Assembly: GCF_000829455.1 (NCBI RefSeq)
Contig: NZ_JXAK01000021.1
Location: 35,077 to 99,076 of the forward strand
DNA length: 64,000 nt
Source: Gordoniibacillus kamchatkensis
GTDB taxonomy: Bacteria > Bacillota > Bacilli > Paenibacillales > NBRC-103111
Direction of reading: 5' to 3'
Below are positions 43,467 to 52,929 of this stretch, piece by piece; position 1 is the first letter of the stretch, and each line of letters starts with the position of its first letter. Both the position numbers and the translations under genes were made by a program. The notes below the pieces were generated by a model. It made no database searches. It was given only the letters and a program-made list of their open reading frames with translations, and was not told where the DNA came from.

Positions 43467-44801
43467 TTATTTGCCTTCTGCTTTAACGGCGTTAGCCCAT
43501 GTTTTATCAAGATCTTTGATAAAACCATCCTTGGTAATCGATTTTGCATAGTAGCTTTGCAGCATTTTGGCCTGCTCATCCGTTACGGCTTGAGGTACCG
43601 GTAGATCCTGGTAAGCCTTTCCTTGCGACACGTAAGTCATGGCTTCATCAATCCATGGATACGACTTGTAGGTGTGAACCTTCGATACGGGATTAAATTT
43701 CAACTGCTCGAACAGGGCGGAGGAATCTTTTGGATCCAGAATGTAGTTCAGCAAATCAAGCGCCACATCTTTATTCTTGGTGGTCGGAGATACGGCGAGT
43801 GACGTGGAGGTAGACAGATTGATCATGGCTCCTTTAGGATCATTGCTGACAGGCAATGGCGCAACACCGAATTGTATGTTCGGATTGGCTTTCAGGATGG
43901 CCTCCGCCTGCCAAGGACCTTGCACCCACATCGCCGCTTTTCCATTGGCGAAATCCGTAGAGCCTTGAGCGCTGCCAACCTCGAACGGTTTGTCCGTTCC
44001 GTTCTGCATAATCAAATCAATGATATTGAAAATACCCTCCACGTCTTTATACGAGGCTTGCCCGGCATTCATCTTTTGGATCCAATCCGGATGTTCCGAG
44101 GTCACTAAACCGCCAAGCGATAATGCCGTCATGAGCTGAGGAATCCACGACTCCTGGAAGGAAAGTTCGAAAGGAGTAATCTTCTTCGCTTTCAGCTTGT
44201 CAATATCCGCTTTCATTTCATCCAAGGTCAGCGGAGGCGCGGAGATACCCGCATCGCTGAACAATTTCTTGTTATATAAATAGCCCCACTCCAGGCTTTC
44301 AAGCGGCAATGCCACTACCTTTCCGTCGTAAGTGACCGTTTTCTTCACGTTATCGAACAGGCTGCCGACAAACGGCTGATCCGACAGATCGCTTAGATAA
44401 CCCGCTTTATAGAAGCTCGGGATGTCGGCTACGGCATGAACCTGAAACAAATCCGGAGCGTCGTTGGAAGCCAGTCGGGTTTTCAACAACTGGAGTGCTT
44501 GTTCGGGGTTGGGCATCTCGAGCTGGATACTGACGTCGATGTTCTTTTCCGCCTTTTCCTTCGCTTTAAACTGCTCGAAATACTTATCAAACTGGTCCTT
44601 AAATCTGGGAACACCCATGAATACCTTTAATTCGACTTTCTTGGCCGCTGCCGGCGCCGGCGCCTCTGTTTTTGCCGTCGTGTCGGAAGCCTTTGGGCCG
44701 CTGCCGCTTGTCGAGGCCGAGGTGCTTGAATTGGACCCGCACCCGGCGAGTGCCGCCCCCAACAACGTGAGTCCCAAAGTTAACTTAAGCGCTTTCTTCA
44801 T
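43467..44801 (-). CDS. Sugar-binding lipoprotein of ABC importer
   Basis: A 444-residue extracellular binding lipoprotein. The signal peptide of MKKALKLTLG ends GAALAGCGSNS with the lipid-carrying cysteine, followed by a Ser/Thr/Ala linker and a family-1 binding fold (VELKVFMGVPRFKDQFDKYF, FANGKAAMWVQGPWQAEA). The ATG at 44801 follows GGGGGA at nine bases. It is the first transport gene after the two-component regulators, and its ligand is presumably the oligosaccharide released by the secreted GH5 and GH18 enzymes. Confidence 0.9.
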   Translation of the reverse strand: MKKALKLTLGLTLLGAALAGCGSNSSTSASTSGSGPKASDTTAKTEAPAPAAAKKVELKVFMGVPRFKDQFDKYFEQFKAKEKAEKNIDVSIQLEMPNPEQALQLLKTRLASNDAPDLFQVHAVADIPSFYKAGYLSDLSDQPFVGSLFDNVKKTVTYDGKVVALPLESLEWGYLYNKKLFSDAGISAPPLTLDEMKADIDKLKAKKITPFELSFQESWIPQLMTALSLGGLVTSEHPDWIQKMNAGQASYKDVEGIFNIIDLIMQNGTDKPFEVGSAQGSTDFANGKAAMWVQGPWQAEAILKANPNIQFGVAPLPVSNDPKGAMINLSTSTSLAVSPTTKNKDVALDLLNYILDPKDSSALFEQLKFNPVSKVHTYKSYPWIDEAMTYVSQGKAYQDLPVPQAVTDEQAKMLQSYYAKSITKDGFIKDLDKTWANAVKAEGK

Positions 44802-44901
44802 CTTGTTCGATCCCCCATTAGGTGATAGTTTCATTGCAACTTCAGTATAGGGAAAGCGCCGCCTATAATCTTTCGAAGATATTAGCTTTCACGTTTGTAA
44901 T

Positions 44902-46005
44902 TTATTGATGTGAAAAAGGTCCCCCGCCCTTTCGAAGCTCCCCTGGCGTCAACCCGTAATATTTTTTAAATACCTTATAGAAATAGGCCAGATCCGGATA
45001 CCCTGTCATTAAGGCAATATGCTTGATTTCCTGACGGCCTTCCGCGATCAGTTCACGGGCTTTTTCCATCCTTTTACGGAGGATATAATCCGACAAGTTT
45101 TCTCCGGTGTCTGCTTTGAAAACCCGGCTTAAATGCTCTTTGCTTATGAAAAATCGCTGGGCAACCGTTTCCAGTGAAATCGCGTCTTGAAAATGACGGT
45201 CGATATAGGACTGGACATCGGAAACCTTGAGCCGGTTCCTATTTTTGCGCATTTCTTCGACGGCTTCAATGATATTTGTATAATATCGGCCCAAATATTC
45301 GAAAACCTCCGTTACGGAATTCCAAACGAGCGTTGTTGACCGTTCGTTGTCCCCGGAATCCCCCCAAAGGTGTTTCAATGCTATATCGTTATCCGCCATA
45401 AAAGCTTCCAGGATCACAATAAATTCGTGGGCAATTTGAGTGACAATCGCTCCGTCATGAACGGACGGCAGTTTGTCGCGTAAAAATTGTTCCAGCTTGC
45501 CGAAGGACCCAAGGACGGAAGCGCCGTCGAGATCATGAAGCTGCTCAGAAACCTGGCGTCTGTATGTCAAATACCGATCCAGGACCGTTTTGTCCGTAAA
45601 TACATGCGTCGTATTCCAAGGAGTTTGAAGTTGATCCAGTTCTTGGATACTCCTAGCAAGCGCGGCATTCAAATCATCCGGGTTGATAGGCTTCAGCAAA
45701 TATTCCACTGCCCTGGACCGGATAGCCTGCCGCAAATACACAAAATCGTTATAACCGCTCATGACGATAAGCTTCATCGAAGGGAACCGCGCTTGCATTT
45801 GCTGCAGCAGTTCAACCCCGTCCAATCCGGGCATTCTCATGTCGGTTATGACAATATGGGGTTGAATCTCTTCCATTCTCTGCAGTCCCTCCGTTCCGCT
45901 TTCGACCTCTGCAGCGACGGTCAATTGCATAGTATCCCACGCCACGAGCGATTTGACCACTTCCCGTGACCATGGCTCATCGTCGATGATAATAACCTTA
46001 TACAT
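44902..46005 (-). CDS. YesN-type response regulator with AraC DNA-binding domain
   Basis: A 367-residue regulator. The receiver domain (1-120) shows IIIDDEPWSRE, phospho-acceptor D55 (VITDMRMPGLDG), MSGYNDF and LKPINPDD. A short middle region is followed by an AraC double helix-turn-helix (VAQRFFISKEHLSRVFKADTG and IALMTGYPDLAYFYKVFKKY). The start overlaps the end of the kinase gene by eight bases, with GGAGGTGG as ribosome site. It most likely activates the importer-hydrolase operon that begins 100 bases downstream. Confidence 0.93.
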   Translation of the reverse strand: MYKVIIIDDEPWSREVVKSLVAWDTMQLTVAAEVESGTEGLQRMEEIQPHIVITDMRMPGLDGVELLQQMQARFPSMKLIVMSGYNDFVYLRQAIRSRAVEYLLKPINPDDLNAALARSIQELDQLQTPWNTTHVFTDKTVLDRYLTYRRQVSEQLHDLDGASVLGSFGKLEQFLRDKLPSVHDGAIVTQIAHEFIVILEAFMADNDIALKHLWGDSGDNERSTTLVWNSVTEVFEYLGRYYTNIIEAVEEMRKNRNRLKVSDVQSYIDRHFQDAISLETVAQRFFISKEHLSRVFKADTGENLSDYILRKRMEKARELIAEGRQEIKHIALMTGYPDLAYFYKVFKKYYGLTPGELRKGGGPFSHQ

Positions 46006-47773
46006 GGCTGCCCACCTCCAGATCTGTTACAGGAAGCACCAAAACGATTAATGTACCTTCCCGTTCTTTGCTGAACACGCGAATTCCAAAAGTTCCGCCG
46101 AAATGCAGCCGGATACGGGCATGGACGTTCTGCAATCCGATACCCGAGTGTTTAGGCGATGCTTCACGCGTGATTCCGGCACCCGCCTTCTGACCGCTCT
46201 GAAGCTTAGTCCTAAGCCGCCTAACCCCTTCCCCATCCATGCCGATCCCATTATCTCTTATCATCGCAAGGATCCGGTTTCTTACCCGAATCAGCCTGAT
46301 CTCGAGACTCCAGTTGCCCATTTTCGGCTGCAAGCCATGTTCAAACGCATTTTCCACAATCGGCTGAAGCGAAAATTTGGGAAGCACAGTGTTTAAAACT
46401 CTCTCGTCTGCAGTAATGTTAATGGTGCAGCGGCCGGCAAAGCGCTGTTCTTGTATAAAGATATAGTTCCTGGTGTGCATAAGTTCATCTTCCATTTTCA
46501 CCACTTCTCCGGCAGCCCCGATCGAGTACCGCAGCAAATCTCCGACTACCTGCACGATCCGATAAATGTCCGGAACTTGCTTCACCAGAGCCATACCTCC
46601 TATCAGATGCAGGGTGTTGTTGAGAAAATGGGGGTTGATCTGCGCCTGCAGCGCCATCAGCTGCGCATTTTTCAATTCGATTTCATGGCGGAATTCCACC
46701 TCGATCAGCTCCTTGATTCGCTGCATCATCGAATTATAACCGTTTTCCAGCAGTCCGATTTCGTCGCTGCTTTGCACCGTTTTCATCTCGAAATGATCGA
46801 GCCGCGTCGTTCGCATTGTTTTGGCCAGCCTCACGATCGGACGGCTTATCCTTAGCGAAACGATGATCGAAAGGAGCAAGGACACGATGGCAAAAGATCC
46901 GCCCGTTACGATGCCCGCCTCTATAGTGGGGCTTGCGCTTTTATTCACCGTTTCCACCGGAACCGCCTTTACCACGGTCAGCTGGCCGTCGGCTACCCGT
47001 TTCATAAAATAAAAAAAGTGCGGGGTTTGCTTGAATTCCAATTCCGAACCGGACAGCCGCAAATGAGCCAGCTGATCTTGAAGCTCCGGATTTTCGCCGG
47101 TCGAGGTAGAACCCGACAGCAGCTCTCCGGTATCATTAATGAGAAATACCGCGCTCTCCGGCTCCGATTTTAAAATATCGGCGACCTCTTTCCATACTTG
47201 CTTATTGATACGCAAAGAAAATCCACCTATCAGTTGCTTGTCCTCGAAACTGTTGATGCCATGAAACGCATAAATACCGTCTCCCGATTGCTTAAAAAAT
47301 AAATTGATCGGGCCGTTCAGCATTCTGCTCCATGGACCCGAACGAATGGAAAGCGAATAGGTCATGCCGCTATTTGCATAATCAACGCTGAATGCCCGCT
47401 GGCTTTGGTGACTATAGAAATTCAGGTTGTCCACCTTACGGGAATTCGCATAGAAAGCCTTCAACAAGGTATCCTTAATGTATTGTTGAGATTGATACTG
47501 AATGCTCAGATCCGCGCTATCCATATTGGCAATACTGGTCATGAGCTGGTCGTTGATTTGCAAGGAATAGAACAATGTCTCCGTTTGTTGGATCAGCTCA
47601 CTCAAGTATTGGTCGACCCACATCATCCGCGAATTATTGGCGTAAATCATTTCTTTTTGCACGGAGGCTCGGGTATTATACGCAGCGACCCAGGTCAGTG
47701 TAATTGCAGGCAGCATGGCGATCATCATCATGACGACCATAATTCTAAGCCTGATACTCATACGCCTCATCAT
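45998..47773 (-). CDS. YesM-type sensor histidine kinase
   Basis: A 591-residue membrane kinase with a first transmembrane helix (about 9-31), an extracellular sensor (32-285), a second helix (285-308), HAMP (307-360), a His_kinase domain with H382 in QINPHFLNNT, and a HATPase (NAFEHG, DNGIGMDGEG, SGIGLQNVHARI). It senses an extracellular sugar and phosphorylates the overlapping response regulator. An insertion of about 15 residues between the N and G boxes (SGQKAGAGITREASPK) is slightly longer than usual. GAGG lies five bases before the ATG. Confidence 0.92.
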   Translation of the reverse strand: MMRRMSIRLRIMVVMMMIAMLPAITLTWVAAYNTRASVQKEMIYANNSRMMWVDQYLSELIQQTETLFYSLQINDQLMTSIANMDSADLSIQYQSQQYIKDTLLKAFYANSRKVDNLNFYSHQSQRAFSVDYANSGMTYSLSIRSGPWSRMLNGPINLFFKQSGDGIYAFHGINSFEDKQLIGGFSLRINKQVWKEVADILKSEPESAVFLINDTGELLSGSTSTGENPELQDQLAHLRLSGSELEFKQTPHFFYFMKRVADGQLTVVKAVPVETVNKSASPTIEAGIVTGGSFAIVSLLLSIIVSLRISRPIVRLAKTMRTTRLDHFEMKTVQSSDEIGLLENGYNSMMQRIKELIEVEFRHEIELKNAQLMALQAQINPHFLNNTLHLIGGMALVKQVPDIYRIVQVVGDLLRYSIGAAGEVVKMEDELMHTRNYIFIQEQRFAGRCTINITADERVLNTVLPKFSLQPIVENAFEHGLQPKMGNWSLEIRLIRVRNRILAMIRDNGIGMDGEGVRRLRTKLQSGQKAGAGITREASPKHSGIGLQNVHARIRLHFGGTFGIRVFSKEREGTLIVLVLPVTDLEVGSHV

Positions 47774-47851
47774 GTTATCCTCTACCTCTCAGATAATGAA
47801 ATCCATGCATGCAAAAAGAAAAAACCCTGTACATATAAAGGGTTTCTGAAC

Positions 47852-47920
47852 TTGGTCAGGGGCATCATGGCAATTTTTTTATGCGGAGCTGTCATCGCCG
47901 GATTTTCCGCCTATCTGTAA
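47852..47920 (+). CDS. Candidate tiny membrane peptide
   Basis: On the plus strand, between the kinase and the TetM-like gene, a 22-codon frame starting at TTG (AAAGGG nine bases upstream), or a 17-codon frame from the ATG at 47867, ends with one hydrophobic helix: MAIFLCGAVIAGFSAYL. A small hairpin (AAACCC / GGGTTT, 47822-47845) precedes it. Single-helix peptides of this size exist in Firmicutes but I cannot match this one to a family. It could be a chance frame. The rest of 47774-48008 shows only A/T-rich promoter-like sequence. Confidence 0.25.
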   Translation: MVRGIMAIFLCGAVIAGFSAYL

Positions 47921-48008
47921 AGACATTTTCCAACTACGCACTAAATATAGCATACAATATAGCTGAGTGTTAGGTGTTGTTTTTCAGATTTTCATATAAT
48001 ACGGACAG

Positions 48009-50000
48009 TCACAGCGCGTTTCGTACGGACAAAATATACTTGGCCTGATCGAGCGGATTGATGCCTTGGCGTTTACGGTCCACGCTTACATCCGTCGGAC
48101 ATTCCCGGTAGCATGCGAACGTCGTAGACAAAATGCCTCGCCCTTTCGTCATCGATCCGAGTCGAGCCGGAAAATCAAGCGAAGTCGCGACCGGCAGCAA
48201 ACCTTCTATTTCCAACCTCCCGCTGCGGATCCATGGCGAATCGAACTCGCCGCGCATGATCACGAGCTCGTTCATGACTTTGCCACCGAATTCCTCCGGT
48301 ACGGATAGGCGAAAATGCAGAAGCGGCTCGAGCAGCGTGGTACCGGTGTTCGCGAGACCGTTCATAATGCCCATGGGCGTCGCCACGACGAAATCGAGCG
48401 GATGAGTGTGCCACACATGATGTTCGCCTTCCACGAGCGTAACTTTCAAATCAGTGACCTCCCAACCGCGCAGCCCTTGACGCAGCGCCTCGGGCACTCG
48501 CCGCGCGACCTCGTTCTGGTAGCTCTCGAGCAATCGCTCCGGCCGTGCCATAGAGCTGTACTGCAGACCGCTTCCCCTTTCCCCGGGCTCAATTCGGAAA
48601 CGCAAAATGGCCCAGCATGGCTTCGGCATAGTGTACGAAACGAATCCTTCGCCGGCCCTGGTTGGAGTCTCCTTATAGATGACGGAAGGGGGATCGAAGT
48701 CGACGTCGAGCCCGAATCGGCTCTTCAGCACCGAAGCGAGCACCTCAATCTGAATCGGTCCCATCACCTTCAAATGCAGCTCCCGATCCTCTTGCTGCCA
48801 TTGCAAGTCAAGCAGCGGGTCTTCGTCTGCCAATTCCTGAAACGCCGCCACCACCTTCGGATAGTCGGCCTCGCTGCGCCAGCGTACCTGTACCGTCAGC
48901 AACGGCACGGCCAGCTTGCGCTCGCCCGGTATTCCGGCAGCCGAGCCGAAGATATCGCCGATACGCGCGCGGCTCAAACCGAATACCGCTGCCAGATCCC
49001 CGGCCTGCAAAATTCCAACGTCCTCTGACTTGCGGGCATCGATTTTGCGGATTTGGGTAACCTTCTCCCGAATGTCCTGCGTCACGTTATGCACGATTTC
49101 GCGATTGCGGAGCGTGCCGTTGTACAATCGCACGTAAGCGACTCTGCCCATGTCCGGATCACGTTCGAGCTTAAAGACAATACCTGCAACCGGCGCCTCA
49201 GAGTCCCCAACCGGGCCCGGCAGCCAGCGCAAGATCGCGTCCATTAGATCAGGGATGCCGATCCCCCGATTCGAGGCACCGAATAGCACCGGGAACAGCT
49301 CCGACCGGAAAATACCGTCCTCAAGCTGTGGCAGTAACTCAGCCCTTGTTAGATGGCCCTTCTCGATATAACGCTCCAACAGCTCTTCGTCCCTTTCGGC
49401 CACCGTCTCGACAAGCAGATTAAGGTATAGCTCTGCCCCGCTGGGAAGACCGCTCGTATCTTCCCGAAGCAAATTCGCGCTTCCAGTAAAATTCTCATCT
49501 GCCCCGATTGGTGCCTGCAGCGGTATTGCTCCGTTGGACAGCAGGCGGCGGATGCTTTTAATCGCGCGCATCGGATCGGCCCCGACTCGGTCGAGCTTGT
49601 TGACGTAGAAGATTGTCGGAATGCGGAGATCACGCAGCGCCTGCCAAATCAATTCTGTCTGTGCCCGCACGCCCTCAACCGCGGAAACGATCAGTACCGC
49701 CCCGTCCATTACACGCAGCGACCGTTCCACTTCGGACAGGAAATCAACGTGCCCTGGTGTATCGACAAGATTAACCTGAACGCCGTTCCGGAAGAATCGG
49801 GTAACAGCGGCGCGCACCGAGATACCGCGCTCCCTTTCCACGTCCAACCAATCCGTCAGTGTTGTCCCGTCATCGACGCTACCGAGCGTGCGAATGCGTC
49901 CGCTTTCGTATAGGATGTGCTCGGTCGTCGTCGTTTTCCCAGCATCAACATGGGCGAAAATGCCTACATTCCGAATCTGTTTCTGCTGTGCTTCATCCAT
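48009..50000 (-). CDS. TetM/TetO-like ribosomal protection GTPase
   Basis: A 663-residue translational GTPase of the tetracycline-resistance ribosomal-protection class. GTP motifs are GIFAHVDAGKTTTTE, DTPGHVDF and YVNKLDR. The remaining domains follow the EF-G/TetM order, and the C-terminal tail ends CPTDVSVDRKRQGINPLDQ, where TetM has its loop reaching into the tetracycline site. TetM is about 640 residues. Such proteins remove tetracycline from the ribosome; chromosomal Paenibacillus homologues may confer low resistance or serve other roles. GGAAGGAAG precedes the ATG. No upstream leader peptide or attenuator is seen. It is monocistronic. Confidence 0.88.
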   Translation of the reverse strand: MDEAQQKQIRNVGIFAHVDAGKTTTTEHILYESGRIRTLGSVDDGTTLTDWLDVERERGISVRAAVTRFFRNGVQVNLVDTPGHVDFLSEVERSLRVMDGAVLIVSAVEGVRAQTELIWQALRDLRIPTIFYVNKLDRVGADPMRAIKSIRRLLSNGAIPLQAPIGADENFTGSANLLREDTSGLPSGAELYLNLLVETVAERDEELLERYIEKGHLTRAELLPQLEDGIFRSELFPVLFGASNRGIGIPDLMDAILRWLPGPVGDSEAPVAGIVFKLERDPDMGRVAYVRLYNGTLRNREIVHNVTQDIREKVTQIRKIDARKSEDVGILQAGDLAAVFGLSRARIGDIFGSAAGIPGERKLAVPLLTVQVRWRSEADYPKVVAAFQELADEDPLLDLQWQQEDRELHLKVMGPIQIEVLASVLKSRFGLDVDFDPPSVIYKETPTRAGEGFVSYTMPKPCWAILRFRIEPGERGSGLQYSSMARPERLLESYQNEVARRVPEALRQGLRGWEVTDLKVTLVEGEHHVWHTHPLDFVVATPMGIMNGLANTGTTLLEPLLHFRLSVPEEFGGKVMNELVIMRGEFDSPWIRSGRLEIEGLLPVATSLDFPARLGSMTKGRGILSTTFACYRECPTDVSVDRKRQGINPLDQAKYILSVRNAL

Positions 50001-50150
50001 GATAACGCTTCCTTCCGGCTAGTAATAAGCTCATTTTATCATATAATTCGCATTTGCCGCTCCGGTCCAACCATTGGCGAGATGTCAGAGGACCCGAGTA
50101 ACGCAGCCGGCATCTTCAATGGAAAGGCGAATCACTTTCATTTTCTGGGA

Positions 50151-50178
50151 GTATGGCAATCACAATTTGGGTATAATA
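50151..50178 (+). promoter_or_regulatory. Candidate promoter of the germination operon
   Basis: GTATG is followed after 16 bases by TATAATA, 34 bases before the gerA-like start codon. The elements loosely resemble a forespore sigma-G promoter, as expected for a ger operon, but TATAAT would also serve sigma-A. Confidence 0.3.
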
Positions 50179-50211
50179 CTCAAAACTGAAGTCCGAAGGC
50201 AGAGGAAAGAA

Positions 50212-51707
50212 ATGGACCTATTTGGAAAGCGGGGGTTAAAACTTAATACCGCTCCTAAACTATCAAGTGAAAATGTAAGCCAGAATATAAGCAGTGACAT
50301 CATGGAGAATGAAAAAATCTTAAAACATGTATTTCATCTTTGTTCGGACATTATTTTTCGTGAAATGACAATTCACGGACAGACCAAATTACTTCTTGTC
50401 TATGCTGAAGGTATGATTGATGCGAATCTCATCACCTCAAACGTTCTAAAGCCTTTGATGTACAGTGGGCTTCCTCAAGGTCTCGGAGCAATTGATAGTT
50501 TAGCACAGATGTGCGAGCAGGAGCTCTTTTCCATTTTGCAAACGAAAAAGCTTTCTAATTTTGAAGATATCGCCGAGCAGGTTTTAAAGGGGAGCGTCGC
50601 CTTTTTTGCAAATGGAGAGACCGTCGCATTACTTGCCAAAGCCGAAAAGTTCGAAACACGAAGCATAGAAGAATCAGGAAACGAACCGACCATTCGAGGT
50701 CCCAGAGAAAGCTTTACGGAAAAATTGCAGACGAATATCACCATGCTGCGCAGAATATTTGCAACACCAAAGCTGAAAATGGAAACTTTTAAAATCGGGA
50801 AACTGACGAAGACCGATGTAGTCGTAACTTATATTGATGGGATCGTATCCGAGTCCGTTTTGAACGAGGTTCGCAAAAGTGTCGAACAAATCCAGCTTGA
50901 CGGTATTCTTGAATCGGGCTATATCGAGGAATCCATTGAAACTTCCCGTTATTCTCCTTTTCCGCAAATGCTGAATACCGAGCGACCGGACGTGGTTGCC
51001 GCCGGGTTGCTTGAAGGAAGAGCGGCTATTTTGACCAATGGAACCCCGTTTGCGTTGGTCGTTCCAATGACGTTTTGGTCAGGATTGCAAGCGCCCGACG
51101 ATTATTACGAACGATTTATTTTCGTATCCTTGAATCGGTGGGTTCGTTATGTTTTGGCTTTGTTTTCGGTATTGTTCCCTTCCATATATGTTGCTTTAAC
51201 CAATTTTCATCCCGAGATGGTTCCGCCAAACTAATGTTGAGTATTGCTACGCTGCGGGAAAAGGCGCCGTTTCCGACTGTGATTGAAGTCTTTATGATGG
51301 AGTTTATGATTGAAGGTTTGCGTGAAGCGGGAATCCGCTTGCCCAAACAGATCGGTCCGCTCGTCAGTGTGGTCGGGGCATTGGTTCTTGGGGAGGCGGC
51401 AGTCCGTGCCGGGATTATTTCCGCCCCTATTGTCATCGTCGTTTCGGCCGCCGGAATCTCATCGTTTATCATTCCGCGTTATCGATTCGGTTTCCCGCTT
51501 CGGATGATTAGATTCCCTCTTTTGATACTTTCCGGAGTATTTGGCCTATACGGCTTGGCAATCGGGATGATTGCGATTTTGATTCATCTGATTAATCTGG
51601 CTCCATTCGGAACACCTTATCTTACACCGGTGGCTCCGATTATCGCCCAAAGACTTAAGGACGTCTTGCTGCGTTGGCCTCGAAGTCCCGCAAGAAAAAA
51701 GACCTGA
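50212..51707 (+). pseudogene. GerA-type spore germination receptor subunit A, frameshifted
   Basis: The first frame (start at 50212 with GAGGAAAGA) encodes the soluble N-terminal region and first membrane helices to NFHPEMVPPN, then hits a stop. The next frame continues KLMLSIATLREKAPFPTVIE to the normal GerA end near 51707. Restoring one A in CCGCCAAACTAATG (51228-51231) gives PPKLMLSIATLRE and one protein of about 498 residues, the usual GerAA/GerKA size. These proteins sit in the spore inner membrane and form the nutrient-gated channel with GerB and GerC subunits, whose genes follow. If the lesion is real this receptor is dead. Confidence 0.85.
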
Positions 51708-51710
51708 ACA

Positions 51711-52877
51711 ATGAGGCAGATTACAATGATGAGAGCAGGCAAACTATGCTTCGTATTGCTCCTTATCGTATCCAACGCAAGCGGTTGCTGGAACCTTAAG
51801 GAACCGGATCAACTCGCATTCGATGTCGCGTCCGGGATGGATATAACGAAAGACGGGCAGTTTGAATTTAGCGCTCAAATCGCAATTCCCGCGGGAATCG
51901 GAATGGCTCCGGAGGGCGGCGGCGGGGGGAAAAAGGACTTCATTGTCATAGGCTCTGCCGGAAAGAACATTTACGATGCCATCCAAAATTTACAAACCAA
52001 GGTATCGCGAAAGATATTTCTCGGGCATCGCGAGGTCATCCTTATCGGGCGACGAATGGCCGAGCAAGGAATAGGCGACTTGCTGGATGAGTTTGTTCGT
52101 AATCCAAAATCGGAGATGCGCTCTAGGATGTATGTAGTAAAGAATGCCGACGCGAAAGATATTCTTTCCCTTGAGCCGATTTTTGACCCCATTACCTCCA
52201 CGGGAATAGTGAACAAACAAGAAACTTCAGGTTTGAAAAAGTATTACTTCCGGGATTTTTTGTCGGATGCGTTAAGTCAAAAATCAGCAATCATGCTGCC
52301 GGCGGTTAGCCTGACAAGAACCCCCACGTATCTTTATACTGGAAATGCGATTTTCACCAAACATCATGGCTTGAAATTAGCGGGATTCTTGAATACTCAA
52401 GAATCGTTCTATGCCAATTGGATTGTGAACAAGCAAGCCGAGCTTGCCATTACTTCTTTCGTCTACCAAGGGAATGGAAACGTTAGCTTGCACCTGGAAT
52501 CGGTAAATCGGCGTATCATTGTGAAGATGCTCGATCAACAAATCCAAATTGATGTCCGTCTCACCGGAAAAGGAAGCATTGTCGAAAACAATTCTAGCTT
52601 GAATCCCGCCACACCAAAGGATCTCCAAATCATTCAAGACTCACTGAATCAGTCAGCTCATGCCTCTATCCAACAACTGATCGCAAAAGCTCAAAAACAG
52701 CTCAAGACAGACTTTTTCGGATTCGATGAAAGTGTCCGTCAGAAATATCCTCATCAGTGGAAAACTTTGAAAAGTAAGTGGAACGAAACCTTTCCTGATA
52801 TTGATGTTTCGGTTCATGTGAATCTGCAATGCAAAAATATGGGCCAAGCTAATTCGTCAATTAAGGCGATCCCGTAA
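51711..52877 (+). CDS. GerC-type germination receptor lipoprotein
   Basis: A 388-residue lipoprotein of the Ger(x)C family: signal peptide ending SNASGCWNLKEPDQLAFD with the lipidated Cys26, then the conserved KIFLGHREVILIGRRMAEQG and a C-terminal domain with FFGFDESVRQKYPHQWKTL. The C subunit is anchored on the outer face of the spore inner membrane and is needed for receptor function. It starts four bases after the GerA-type gene ends; the exact ATG (51711, 51726 or 51729) is uncertain. Confidence 0.9.
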   Translation: MRQITMMRAGKLCFVLLLIVSNASGCWNLKEPDQLAFDVASGMDITKDGQFEFSAQIAIPAGIGMAPEGGGGGKKDFIVIGSAGKNIYDAIQNLQTKVSRKIFLGHREVILIGRRMAEQGIGDLLDEFVRNPKSEMRSRMYVVKNADAKDILSLEPIFDPITSTGIVNKQETSGLKKYYFRDFLSDALSQKSAIMLPAVSLTRTPTYLYTGNAIFTKHHGLKLAGFLNTQESFYANWIVNKQAELAITSFVYQGNGNVSLHLESVNRRIIVKMLDQQIQIDVRLTGKGSIVENNSSLNPATPKDLQIIQDSLNQSAHASIQQLIAKAQKQLKTDFFGFDESVRQKYPHQWKTLKSKWNETFPDIDVSVHVNLQCKNMGQANSSIKAIP

Positions 52878-52929
52878 TCCGTAATACAAGTTCAGTTCGT
52901 ATATTTTGATTTAGGAGTTGGCAGGACTT

